Source: Methanocellales archaeon (GTDB taxonomy: Archaea > Halobacteriota > UBA148). Taken from it: a DNA stretch of 34,170 bases. This document shows, in pieces, positions 1 through 7,280 of the stretch. Location of the stretch: positions 1-34,170 of the forward strand of contig JAQURP010000008.1 in the NCBI GenBank assembly GCA_028715545.1. The letters are read 5' to 3'. The position numbers and the translations under genes are program-made. The number at the start of each line of letters is the position of its first letter. Within the stretch, counting starts at the first letter, position 1. The notes under the pieces are model-generated. The model did no database searches and was not told where the DNA came from. It saw only the letters and a program-made list of their open reading frames with translations.

Positions 1-348
1 CCAACGTCGACGGAGGATAGGATGAGGATCATATCAAGCGCTGCCCATGGCTTCATCTATTTGGTCAGTCTGCTAGGGGTCACTGGAGCCAGGGAAGAAC
101 TCTCTGTGGCAGTAAAGGATATGGTCGGCAAAGTCCGAAGGGCTGCGAAGAAAGAAAATCCCATAGCTGTTGGTTTCGGCCTTTCTTCTCCCGGTCACGT
201 ACGAGATGTCATCAGGTCAGGTGCTGACGGTGCCATTGTCGGAAGTGCTATAGTGAATATCATAGCCAAGAACAATGATGATGAAGAAAAAATGCTGCGT
301 GAGATTAGGGAATTTGTCTCGCAGCTCAAAGAGGCAACACATATTTAA
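1..348 (+). CDS. trpA: Tryptophan synthase alpha subunit, C-terminal part (5' end outside window)
   Basis: The alpha subunit cleaves indole-3-glycerol phosphate to indole and glyceraldehyde-3-phosphate and passes indole to TrpB in the cytoplasm. The frame is open from base 1 (PTSTEDR before the first ATG), so the ATG at 22 in the ORF track is internal. Visible family motifs are the loop GFIYLVSLLGVTGAR and the phosphate-binding turns AVGFGLSSP and GAIVGSAIV, ending about 115 residues in, as in the C-terminal half of TrpA. The catalytic Glu and Asp lie upstream, outside the window. It is probably the last gene of a trp operon, since the next gene is unrelated and preceded by about 100 bp of A/T-rich DNA with a TATA-like stretch. 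Confidence 0.95.
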   Translation, partial: PTSTEDRMRIISSAAHGFIYLVSLLGVTGAREELSVAVKDMVGKVRRAAKKENPIAVGFGLSSPGHVRDVIRSGADGAIVGSAIVNIIAKNNDDEEKMLREIREFVSQLKEATHI

Positions 349-450
349 GAGAGTTAAAGATAACAACCATAGAAATTATAAACATTATTTATCATTTTTA
401 ACACCATATCCAATCAAACCCTTAGTACATATTCAAACAATTATCAAAAC

Positions 451-735
451 ATGAAAGACAGAAAAATCCTGAAGATTGGATCAAGCTATATGATCACTCT
501 GCCCATGGACATCGTGAGAGGCTTCGGCTGGAACGAGAACACTAGGATAAAGGTACTAAAGGATAACGGGGAAAAAGACGCTGGAGATAGGAGAGGCGTG
601 AAAGCTTTATATCTGGTAATTAGATTTGGGCAACGTTCCCAAAGGATGAAGAGTAGCGAAGCCTTTTATTCGCTGTTAGGCGATAAACTGTTGCAATGCT
701 TGCCAAGCTCCTATAATGTCGCCAGGAGCGCCTGA
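451..735 (+). CDS. SpoVT/AbrB-type DNA-binding protein (C-terminal half doubtful)
   Basis: Residues 1-40 read as a swapped-hairpin AbrB/MazE-like domain (KILKIGSSYMITLPMDIV, then a basic strand ending KVLKDNG), the usual DNA-binding module of archaeal transition regulators and antitoxins. The second half is atypical. It is basic and unrelated to known extensions, and its last 60 bases overlap the 3' end of the convincing minus-strand PH-like gene. The true protein may be shorter or the gene may have lost its original 3' end. No ribosome binding site is visible. A TATA-like ATTATAAAC lies about 75 bp upstream. No toxin partner is adjacent. Confidence 0.55.
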   Translation: MKDRKILKIGSSYMITLPMDIVRGFGWNENTRIKVLKDNGEKDAGDRRGVKALYLVIRFGQRSQRMKSSEAFYSLLGDKLLQCLPSSYNVARSA

Positions 736-1008
736 GAAAGCATGCGTCATCGTCCTGCCTGTTTTTGATTCAGTGTCAATTCTCAAAACACCTTTTTTAA
801 TAAGTCCTTTCTCCGAATATTTCATGTCCACTATATCTTCAAAACGAATAGTAATGGCATTGTCTCTTGGTATTAAACCCGTCCTTGCGAAAAGAAGTAT
901 CTTCTTCTCTGTTATGTACAGAACATATCTTCCTGAACCGTATTCTACTGTCCCACTGGTCTGAAACGTGATATTCTCAGCTGCTCCTATAAAATCTTCA
1001 AGGGGCAT
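676..1008 (-). CDS. Small PH-like domain protein
   Basis: The 110-residue protein fits one pleckstrin-homology-like beta-barrel with a C-terminal helix. It has alternating hydrophobic strands (GRYVLYITEKKILLFART, then AITIRFEDIVDMKYSEKG and KGVLRIDTESKTG) and a closing helix (GAWQALQQFIA). Such stand-alone PH-like proteins occur in archaea and bacteria, mostly with unknown roles. The start is an ATG with no Shine-Dalgarno. A TATA-like TTTATGGGT lies about 25-30 bp upstream on this strand, so the mRNA may be leaderless. The 3' end overlaps the tail of the AbrB-like ORF on the other strand, and of the two this frame looks more protein-like. Confidence 0.7.
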   Translation of the reverse strand: MPLEDFIGAAENITFQTSGTVEYGSGRYVLYITEKKILLFARTGLIPRDNAITIRFEDIVDMKYSEKGLIKKGVLRIDTESKTGRTMTHAFSGAPGDIIGAWQALQQFIA

Positions 1009-1146
1009 ATAAAAAAGTTAGTATATCTACCCATAAACTTTTCGGTATCTGCAAATCTACTCTCCTAAAGCAAGTTACCCCTCTCTAAATTACTTTCCAG
1101 TTCTTGTCCACTTTTATAGCAGAACGAGACAAATAGGCATGGCCCC

Positions 1147-1298
1147 GTTTAAAATCAGACTATATTGGGATTGAAAGACTATATTAATGGTATATCTTCG
1201 TCGTTAAACGAGTTAAAATCAGACCATAGTGGGATTGAAATTAGGTTTGGGGGTAAAGTTTTATCCAACGTTAAAATCAGACCATAGTGGGATTGAAA
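1147..1298 (+). CRISPR. Short CRISPR array, repeat family A (3 repeats, 2 spacers)
   Basis: Three repeats of about 29-30 bases lie at 1147-1176, 1212-1240 and 1270-1298. The last two are identical, contain AAAATCAGACCATAGTGGG and end in GATTGAAA. The first differs at three positions (TATATT for CATAGT, plus the 5' end), the degeneration expected of the repeat at one end. Spacers are 35 and 29 bases. The GATTGAAA end is typical of archaeal type I-B/III repeats. No cas gene is in the window, and the array abuts a second one with a different repeat. Confidence 0.85.
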
Positions 1299-1336
1299 TC
1301 TTGGACGTATCACAAGAAAAATCTCAAAGTCGTCGC

Positions 1337-1447
1337 GTTGCAAAAAGAGTCTAATAAAACGAGGATTGAAACGTTGAAGTCAGTATTTGCCTTGCTGTGA
1401 ACTCTAACCCGCATTGCAAAAAAGTCTAATAAAACAAGGATTGAAAC
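1337..1447 (+). CRISPR. Short CRISPR array, repeat family B (2 repeats, 1 spacer)
   Basis: Two repeats of 36 and 35 bases (1337-1372, 1413-1447) share TTGCAAAAA, AGTCTAATAAAAC and AGGATTGAAAC. They are separated by a 40-base spacer and differ by a one-base indel and a few substitutions. The repeat differs from family A except for the common GGATTGAAA end, so a 38-base segment (1299-1336) is the junction between two array types. Pieces of family B recur at 2324-2344 and 7324-7430. Confidence 0.8.
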
Positions 1448-1451
1448 AATC

Positions 1452-1478
1452 TAAAAAGTGGTACAACAAATGGGGCAG
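1452..1478 (+). repeat. Direct repeat, left copy flanking the nitroreductase gene
   Basis: This 27-base element (begins TAAAAAGTGGTACAACAAAT, ends GGGGCAG) lies directly after the last family-B CRISPR repeat. A copy with one substitution and one inserted base occurs at 2276-2303, just behind the nitroreductase stop codon. Confidence 0.8.
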
Positions 1479-1508
1479 TGCAAATGGCCGGGATGCGAGT
1501 GAAAACAA

Positions 1509-2252
1509 ATGACAGAAATTGCAAATTTATATGAAACAATATTCAAGCGGAAGTCAGTAAGAAGGTACGATCCTAATCCTCTGGATGAAAAAACGCTTGC
1601 AGGGATTTTATCATTCCTGAACACTCTGAAGCCTCTGTATGGCGGTATCAAAACCGAGGTAAAGATTGTGCCTCAAAAAAACGTCTGGAGCCTGCAGCCG
1701 AAAGCCCCGCACTACCTGGCGGTATTTTCCGAAACCAAAGACGGGTACCTGACAAATGTGGGATTTATGATGCAGCAGATGGACCTGTTCCTTTCGTCTA
1801 TCGGCATCGGTGCATGCTGGCAGGGAATACCTAAACTTTCAAAGGAAGCCCTGAGAAGTTCGAATCTTAAATTTGTAATTGTTCTTGCGTTCGGCAGACC
1901 GGCGGAGACATTATACCGGAAGAGTATTTCTGAATTTAAAAGAAAACCCATTGAACAGATACGTGATTTTGCAGGAGCCGATGAATTGCTGGAACCAGCC
2001 CGACTTGCCCCATCCGCCGTAAACAACCAGTCCTGGTTTTTCACCGGCAAAGAAGGTGTTATACACGCATACTGCACCAAGCCGAAGTTCCTAATGGGAG
2101 CATGGATCAGGATTGACATTGGTATAGCTCTCTGTCATATCTGGATTGCCGCAGAACATTTCGACAAAAACGTTGAATTCATTAACAACGAAAAAGTTCT
2201 GAGTAGTCATCCCAAAGGGTGTCATTACATAGGAACTCTTAGTATCAAGTAA
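1509..2252 (+). CDS. Nitroreductase family protein (TM1586-type, FMN-dependent)
   Basis: The 247-residue length and layout fit the TM1586 nitroreductase family (two half-domains). An N-terminal FMN-binding stretch (FKRKSVRRYDPNPLDEKTL) is followed by the core helices (NVGFMMQQMDLFLSSIGIGACW). A second half begins LLEPARLAPSAVNNQSWFF and mimics the first. Members reduce unknown, possibly quinone- or nitro-type substrates with NAD(P)H in the cytosol. The physiological substrate is not known. The gene stands alone between two copies of a direct repeat and pieces of CRISPR repeat B, which suggests it moved in as a unit. The ATG at 1509 has no clear ribosome binding site. Confidence 0.85.
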   Translation: MTEIANLYETIFKRKSVRRYDPNPLDEKTLAGILSFLNTLKPLYGGIKTEVKIVPQKNVWSLQPKAPHYLAVFSETKDGYLTNVGFMMQQMDLFLSSIGIGACWQGIPKLSKEALRSSNLKFVIVLAFGRPAETLYRKSISEFKRKPIEQIRDFAGADELLEPARLAPSAVNNQSWFFTGKEGVIHAYCTKPKFLMGAWIRIDIGIALCHIWIAAEHFDKNVEFINNEKVLSSHPKGCHYIGTLSIK

Positions 2253-2275
2253 ACAAATGTATCCCCAGAATTCTG

Positions 2276-2303
2276 TAAAAAGTGGTATAACAAATGGGGA
2301 CAG
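2276..2303 (+). repeat. Direct repeat, right copy flanking the nitroreductase gene
   Basis: This is the 28-base copy of the 1452-1478 element (TAAAAAGTGGTATAACAAAT, ends GGGGACAG), starting 23 bases after the nitroreductase stop codon. The pair is about 825 bp apart in the same orientation. Confidence 0.8.
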
Positions 2304-2323
2304 GTCATTCAAGAGGCACATCC

Positions 2324-2344
2324 ATTAAAACAAGTATTGAAACT
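2324..2344 (+). repeat. Degenerate 3' half of CRISPR repeat B
   Basis: The segment reads ATTAAAACAAGTATTGAAAC and matches the 3' half of repeat B at about 18 of 21 positions. It lies 20 bases after the right-hand direct repeat. It looks like a CRISPR repeat split off from the array at 1337-1447 with the nitroreductase gene between them. Confidence 0.55.
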
Positions 2345-2372
2345 AATAAAAGGATAATGCCCTTTTATCGAT

Positions 2373-2622
2373 TTACCCAAAAACCTCTCCTAAAATCATC
2401 CCTTTGACTCTTATTTGCTGGAGCTTGCTGGCGAGTATCTTTGCATCATCCAGTTTTCTCTTTTTATCAGCATAGATTGTGAGTAAAAGGCTCCCCTTTT
2501 TCAGTTCCTTCCCTTTTTTTGAATCTTAAAAAATCCCTGTTCCTCTAATTCGCGTTGTATAAATTTCCCTTAATGTCTCGTTGAACTCATCGGGAAAAAC
2601 TATTTTTTCATCCACTCTTATA
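2373..2622 (-). pseudogene. Gene remnant resembling the C-terminus of archaeal AMP/thymidine phosphorylase
   Basis: The minus strand encodes a frame broken by one in-frame TAA. After the stop it reads KKGKELKKGSLLLTIYADKK, continues with DDAKILASKL and ends RVKGMILGEVFG. The pattern (kkGd.lkkGd.L.tiYAe..., then r.eGMil.e at the very end) is that of the C-terminal domain of archaeal AMP phosphorylase (DeoA family). The part before the stop (VDEKIVFPDEFNETLREIY) is less clearly homologous. No start or upstream domains remain within reach, so this is a decayed fragment. The assignment rests on motif memory and is moderate at best. Confidence 0.4.
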
Positions 2623-2657
2623 TAAACAAGTCAAGGGCATTTAACCCTTTTTGCCCC

Positions 2658-3119
2658 TTATTGTTTTTCTGGCGGATACCACGACAAAAGCTCCACTTCT
2701 ATGGGAACTATTTGAGAACTATAAGCTCCAAGGTGCCCATATTTTGCACCATATTCAAAAGTTCCATTTATTCTGACTTTCCCATAGTATTCCAAGGGTC
2801 CCATCATTTGTTGTTGATAGAGCTTGTCATAGACTTCTTTGGATATTCCCCCTTCAACCCAGAGCATTCTACCTTTTGGTACAAGGTGCCCCTCAGCATA
2901 TCCTGAATATTCCAACTTCTCACTCAAAACAATGATTTCAAAGCCATTAAAGTAAAAACCCTCTATAGTAACATAACAGCCATCATATTGATCCGGATTA
3001 GTAAACAATTGATCAAATGTAACCTCTTGTGTTTTCGTTGCTGGCTCTTCAATACAACCGATGGTTAACACAATTATCGATAACAACAATACACAAGCTA
3101 GTGCAGTATGTCTATTCAT
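2658..3119 (-). CDS. Predicted exported lipoprotein with small beta-rich domain
   Basis: A 21-residue hydrophobic signal ends in the lipobox LTIGC, so the mature protein would be lipid-anchored on the outer face of the membrane. The rest (about 130 residues) has the look of an OB-fold-like domain: TFDQLFTNPDQYDGCYVTIEG, a helical insertion KEVYDKLYQQQMMG, and final strands GKVRINGTFEYGAKYGHLGAYS. Similar 'VTFDQLFsNPdqYdGk.V.ieG' lipoproteins are common in methanogenic archaea, with no defined role. The gene is monocistronic. An A/T-rich CTAAATAAAAAT lies about 20 bp ahead of the ATG and no Shine-Dalgarno is seen, suggesting a leaderless transcript. Confidence 0.8.
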   Translation of the reverse strand: MNRHTALACVLLLSIIVLTIGCIEEPATKTQEVTFDQLFTNPDQYDGCYVTIEGFYFNGFEIIVLSEKLEYSGYAEGHLVPKGRMLWVEGGISKEVYDKLYQQQMMGPLEYYGKVRINGTFEYGAKYGHLGAYSSQIVPIEVELLSWYPPEKQ

Positions 3120-3171
3120 ATTTAGAATTTTTATTTAGAATTAGATGTAATAAATTTGATTAATAATATGG

Positions 3172-3578
3172 ATGGCGTGTTTATTAACAGGAATAACGGT
3201 ACACTGTTATATTCACCATATAAAAGTATACACAAATGTGATGAATATTCACGCAAGGTGCAAGAATGGGGAAATTCATAAGTTATGTAGAGCATCCGTT
3301 AGCAATGCATTGGTGGGGTTTCCTTTTTTTTACGTTTTCCTGATTATCGGCATCATCACATCAGCTACGAAAATAACGATCGCAAACTTCACACCCATGT
3401 TCTGGCTCTTATTAGCCATTGCCAGTATTTTGGCTATGGTATAGAATGTCACGATACGTATACTAGCCAGTATGAAAAGTTAAATGGAAAAGCATTGATA
3501 TTAAGTGGTGCGATTCTAGCTATATGCTGGAGAATAAGTATTAAGACATCTCAAAAAACTGCATTAATAATGAGTTAA
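3172..3578 (+). pseudogene. Frameshifted small membrane protein (remnant)
   Basis: The ORF track shows 3172-3444 ending in two hydrophobic stretches (PFFYVFLIIGIITSATKITI and FWLLLAIASILAM). Just before that stop the next frame takes over as FGYGIECHDTYTSQYEKLNG followed by a third hydrophobic segment (ALILSGAILAICWRI), with a stop at 3578. Reading both frames as one gives a 3-TM protein of about 130 residues, so a single-base frameshift near 3430-3440 is likely. The N-terminal part is uncertain because another frame from 3168 is also open for 38 codons. No family recognised. Confidence 0.35.
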
Positions 3579-3580
3579 AA

Positions 3581-3610
3581 TGCTGTCAACACTTTAAAAT
3601 GTTGTCAGCA
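3581..3610 (+). promoter_or_regulatory. Dyad operator enclosing the TATA box of the radical SAM gene
   Basis: The arms TGCTGTCAACA and TGTTGTCAGCA (10 of 11 positions complementary) flank CTTTAAAA, which serves well as an archaeal TATA box. The ATG of the radical SAM gene follows 39 bp after the TATA centre region, with a plausible start site near 3622. A protein bound to both arms would cover the TBP/TFB site, so this is a good candidate repressor operator. Confidence 0.5.
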
Positions 3611-3638
3611 TAAACTTTAAAGATGGTAAGGGTGAAAA

Positions 3639-4781
3639 ATGGCAGATAAGACCACATCGATGGCAGATAAGACTACTTCGCCATTAATGGGTACGGTGAA
3701 ATATCGAAATGGAAGCAATTTTCGTAAAACTCTTAATCAAGCTTTAAATATTTTTTTAAAAGATGCTTTGAGAGTTGCCCTCACAAATCCATTACAGGCT
3801 TATTCTTTCGTTAGAACGTTGAGTTGGCAGCAAAAAGCTGCTCGAGTAAGATCGAAATTGGAGCGGGAAGGTATCCATGTACCGCCAATTATGATTCTTA
3901 GTGTCACTAACAGATGTAATCTCCATTGTAAGGGTTGCTATCACCAAGCTTTAGATCGATCATCCCAGCCTGAAATGAGTGAGTCTAAATTAAGGAGTAT
4001 TTTTGTCGAAGCAAAGGAACTTGGGATTTCGTTTATGGTCCTTGCTGGAGGTGAACCTTTGGTTCGTCGGGAGATTTTGGATATGACCAAGAATTTCCCA
4101 GAGATCATTTTTCTAGTATTTACTAATGGTTTGCTGATAGATGATGAAGTGATCGCGAAGCTGAAAGGACAAAGAAATTTCGTACCAGTAATCAGTCTGG
4201 AAGGTTGGGAAGAAGATACAGATGCACGGAGAGGTAAAGGGGTGTATGAGCACCTACAAGGAATAATTGGAAAGATTAAGAGTATAGATTTATTTTGGAG
4301 TGTCGCTCTAACGGTAACAAGGTCAAACTTTGCTACCGTCACTGATGATCAGTTTATACAGGCCTTAACTGATTTGGGTTGTAAGCTGTTTTTCTTTGTC
4401 GAATATACTCCGATTACAGAAGGAACCGAAGACTGGGTCATTACAGATGAGCAGAGAGTAAATCTCTTAGATTTGAGGGATTCATTTCGTTCGAAATTTT
4501 CAGCCCTGTTCATTGCCGTTCCAGGTGATGAAGAAGAAATCGGGGGCTGTTTATCTGCTGGGCGAGGTTTTGTACACGTTAGCGCAGAGGGTAATGTCGA
4601 ACCATGCCCCTTCTCCCCCTATTCGGATACAAACCTAAGGGATTCGTCACTCAAGGATGCCTTGCAATCTGAATTTCTAAAGACAATTCGTCAAAACAAT
4701 GAACAATTGAGTGAAACGGAAGGTGGTTGTGCGCTCTGGATAAAACGTGAATGGGTTCGATCTTTGCAACAGACGGACTAA
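3639..4781 (+). CDS. Radical SAM protein with SPASM-like C-terminal cysteines
   Basis: The 380-residue protein has the 4Fe-4S motif CNLHCKGC (Cys93, Cys97, Cys100) in TNRCNLHCKGCYHQ, the SAM-binding GGEP motif (VLAGGEPLVRRE), and a C-terminal region with further cysteines (GGCLSAGRGFVHV, VEPCPFSPY, EGGCALW) resembling a SPASM or twitch auxiliary cluster site. Such enzymes modify peptides or cofactors or act in heme-like pathways. The substrate cannot be told, and no precursor peptide or cofactor gene is adjacent. A Shine-Dalgarno GGGTGA sits 5-6 bases before the first ATG. The first 21 bases (ATGGCAGATAAGAC...) are tandemly duplicated, giving MADKTTS twice, so initiation could occur at either copy. 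The promoter lies within a dyad (3581-3610). Confidence 0.85.
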   Translation: MADKTTSMADKTTSPLMGTVKYRNGSNFRKTLNQALNIFLKDALRVALTNPLQAYSFVRTLSWQQKAARVRSKLEREGIHVPPIMILSVTNRCNLHCKGCYHQALDRSSQPEMSESKLRSIFVEAKELGISFMVLAGGEPLVRREILDMTKNFPEIIFLVFTNGLLIDDEVIAKLKGQRNFVPVISLEGWEEDTDARRGKGVYEHLQGIIGKIKSIDLFWSVALTVTRSNFATVTDDQFIQALTDLGCKLFFFVEYTPITEGTEDWVITDEQRVNLLDLRDSFRSKFSALFIAVPGDEEEIGGCLSAGRGFVHVSAEGNVEPCPFSPYSDTNLRDSSLKDALQSEFLKTIRQNNEQLSETEGGCALWIKREWVRSLQQTD

Positions 4782-4929
4782 TTTATTTTCTGCAAGTTAA
4801 CTAAAAATAGGTTATTTCTGGTCTTTTTCTTCCTTGAACTAAAAATGAATACGTCGATATTTTTAATCATAATGAAAATATTCCAAGCTATATTATTGAA
4901 TTCATCTATGAAAGTTAGAAAAAGTAAAT

Positions 4930-5358
4930 CTAAATTCGTTCTTTGGTGTCACTATTTGTTTTTGTGATGTAAGGTGGTACCAGCGCTGCAGAAATTGCCA
5001 AAGCAGGTCCTACATACAGACCCGACCACCCGAAAAGTGCTATCATTCCTATCAATATTAGAACCGCCCTCCTCCGAGGCGTTAAATCAGGCTTGTTACG
5101 AACCGCATACATAAATGTGAATAACGCGAGTAATAGGTATATAAAGACGAATAACAGGGTTAAAACTACCTCTCCTTTGAATCCTGTAACTCTAAAGGTT
5201 AACAGAATCTGGTAGATTGTATTGGCAGCAGATCCTAGAAAAGCCAGTCCTGCGAAAGCCGCCAACCACTTGGATATTCCTTTTGGGGCTTTACCCTGCT
5301 TGCTACGCCAGTATAGTATAATTCCTCCTATAACTAACATCAAGATTATTGGTAACAA
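4930..5358 (-). CDS. Four-helix membrane protein, possibly split from the upstream exported protein
   Basis: Four hydrophobic segments are visible (LPIILMLVIGGIILYW, WLAAFAGLAFLGSAANTIYQ, VVLTLLFVFIYLLLALFTFM, AVLILIGMIALFGWSGLYVG). The track start is a TTG. The next in-frame ATG (5340) would cut into the first helix. No ribosome binding site decides between them. The frame is the same as that of the upstream gene (5380-5982) and only one TAA plus seven codons separate them. Joined, they would form one protein with a signal peptide, an outer beta-domain and a C-terminal membrane region. No known family recognised. Confidence 0.55.
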   Translation of the reverse strand: MLPIILMLVIGGIILYWRSKQGKAPKGISKWLAAFAGLAFLGSAANTIYQILLTFRVTGFKGEVVLTLLFVFIYLLLALFTFMYAVRNKPDLTPRRRAVLILIGMIALFGWSGLYVGPALAISAALVPPYITKTNSDTKERI

Positions 5359-5379
5359 GGTGACGAACCGATTCTGACC

Positions 5380-5982
5380 TTACCAGGCATAGACTCCCTG
5401 TAAATTGTATGGGACCATTACTATCTCGATTGGAGTGAATTCCTCAATATAACCCACCGCAAGACCGTAGTTGCCAGTCATATGGTCATTATTGAATACT
5501 ACAAGGTAGTAGACCCCATCCGTTGGAGCTTTCATGTTAAGGTTTACAATCTCGTAGATCCAGCCGGGCGAGAAAGGTTCATATGTAGCTTGTACCGGAT
5601 CGATCCCATTTACAACGATTGTCCCATAACCATCAGGAACTTCAACATAGGCAGGCAAGATGTCCTTTTGGGTATTTCCCGGTACCATCAAGGCGATTGA
5701 AGGTAGGAAACCAGAGTTTGATGGGCTGTTGGGTGTGAATACAGAGATTTGTATCTTATCTCCGCTGTATATCTGGAACTTGTAATAATCACCTTTGTCT
5801 GGATGTTTCAGTTTAGTGTAAATGGCCCAAGATTTCGAAGGATCATCAATCTGGTGTGCGGTTGCTGGGCTGTAATTCTCGTCTGGAAACAGGGGTGAAT
5901 GAGCTAAGGCTGTCGCCACCAACGTAAAAACTAATGCTGTGGTCAATAGTGCTATAAATATTGTGGATCTCATTTGGGACAT
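5380..5982 (-). CDS. Exported protein with beta-sandwich (PPC-like) domain
   Basis: The protein opens with a typical signal peptide (RSTIFIALLTTALVFTLVATALA, cleavage probably after ALA), followed by about 170 residues without membrane spans. The region DDPSKSWAIYTKLKHPDKGDYYKFQIYSGDKIQISV resembles pre-peptidase C-terminal (PPC) type beta-sandwiches, and DGVYYLVVFNNDHMTGNYGLAVGY fits its closing strands. It probably faces the outside of the cell. A weak GAGGT lies about 10 bases before the first ATG. It heads a minus-strand group with the membrane proteins at 4930-5358 and, further upstream, 6105-7145. The stop TAA is followed in frame by the next gene. Confidence 0.65.
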   Translation of the reverse strand: MSQMRSTIFIALLTTALVFTLVATALAHSPLFPDENYSPATAHQIDDPSKSWAIYTKLKHPDKGDYYKFQIYSGDKIQISVFTPNSPSNSGFLPSIALMVPGNTQKDILPAYVEVPDGYGTIVVNGIDPVQATYEPFSPGWIYEIVNLNMKAPTDGVYYLVVFNNDHMTGNYGLAVGYIEEFTPIEIVMVPYNLQGVYAW

Positions 5983-6104
5983 GTGAAATCCAACCTCAAT
6001 TCAGTAATAAGATTCTTTTGTTAATTATTCTTTTTCCTTATTGGGTTTTACAAGTCTCAATTTTAAAACTTTCTGCTATAGCAATGCAATGCTTATGTTA
6101 TCTA

Positions 6105-7145
6105 CTATTCCCTTATTTTAAGATATATGAGCCCGGCGAACAACACTGCAAGACCATGTAGGATTATTGGTATCCATAGAAACTCGAGGCGGATCATATT
6201 CACGAAGCTTCTCCCATAGCCTATTGGTGTTGGTAGGTAGAGCCATACTAAAAAGCCAATATAGGCCAAAGTGACCATCCAGTAAATTCCCCTATCTAAT
6301 TTGAATGCATAGAGGTATGTGAAGACAAACATAAAAGCGAAACCTGAGAAAAACATAGGCCACATAACCGGACTATTAAAAAATGAAGTATTGAAGACTG
6401 CGACTATTACAGCGTGAATAGCGACGTAGCTCTCTAAAAGTATTATCCATTTCTTGTCAAAATGCATCCAAGTCCAAGCCAGCGTAACTTGGGTGAAGAG
6501 CAAGAACATGTAAAAGAACCCAGAGAGCAGTTGTGGATCCGCTGCCATCGGATGGAACCAAAATGTATAGACAAGAGCCCAAGCAAATATGTACATGTGA
6601 CTACGCCTAAAGAATGCAGTAACTTGAGAAGTGAGGGGTTTTCCTAGTTTTCTTCCCATAAAAAGACCACGTCTAGGATTTTCAAGTATTAGCACTATTG
6701 CCAACATGATTATCACCGAGCCCTGACTAGTAAAAATTGGGGTATCCTGTGCGAGTCCATCGAACCATATGTGGGTCTGGATAAGATGCAGTAAAACAAA
6801 GAATAAATTGACTGCTAAGGCCACTAAGCTGTATTTAGGCAAGCCAAAAAAAGAGTGTGATCTAAACCCGTTAAGATCTCTTTGCCCGAAGTAGATCGCT
6901 ACCCAAATTGAGAATTGGTGCCCTAAATATAATAACCAGACTATAATCATTCCCAAGAAGTCACGACTGGGTAACTTCCAGTAGTACCACGATGCCCCTT
7001 GATCAGGGATAAGGGAACCAACAAAATAATTGAGATTTGGCCCAAGTAGCCAAATCAATATAGTGAAACAAAAGGCAAAGATCAATCCGAAAGTCCATAG
7101 GTACAGTGCTGAACTAGACTTCGAATCAATAATCTGAGAGTTCAT
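6105..7145 (-). CDS. Polytopic membrane protein, about ten helices, conserved-looking histidines
   Basis: The 346-residue protein consists almost wholly of hydrophobic segments (about ten), with short charged loops such as FGQRDLNGFRSH and ENPRRGLFMGRK. Histidines fall in or near helices (YLGHQFSIW, LLHLIQTHIWF, RRSHMYIF, TFWFHPM, YVAIHAVIV, PIILHGLAV), as in b-heme or quinone-binding membrane proteins. That is inference and no family was recognised. The track start is a TTG. I prefer the ATG at 7145, preceded by GGCGAT 6 bases upstream. The gene precedes the exported protein and the 4-TM protein on the same strand with a 122-bp gap, suggesting a functional group. Confidence 0.65.
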   Translation of the reverse strand: MNSQIIDSKSSSALYLWTFGLIFAFCFTILIWLLGPNLNYFVGSLIPDQGASWYYWKLPSRDFLGMIIVWLLYLGHQFSIWVAIYFGQRDLNGFRSHSFFGLPKYSLVALAVNLFFVLLHLIQTHIWFDGLAQDTPIFTSQGSVIIMLAIVLILENPRRGLFMGRKLGKPLTSQVTAFFRRSHMYIFAWALVYTFWFHPMAADPQLLSGFFYMFLLFTQVTLAWTWMHFDKKWIILLESYVAIHAVIVAVFNTSFFNSPVMWPMFFSGFAFMFVFTYLYAFKLDRGIYWMVTLAYIGFLVWLYLPTPIGYGRSFVNMIRLEFLWIPIILHGLAVLFAGLIYLKIRE

Positions 7146-7280
7146 TGCAATCGCCAACAATATCTTTTATCTAATGGTTTTCACAAATCTATCTCATTTA
7201 AGACTATCTACTATGATCTTTAATATATGCGTTCTTGTTTTGCTAAAAGAGAGTATAAGAGAATATAAGTGTAAAATTTT

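Noticed and set aside
1451-1651. 66-residue minus-strand ORF over the nitroreductase start
   Set aside because: Cys/His-rich appearance only. It is contained in the nitroreductase gene and the direct repeat.
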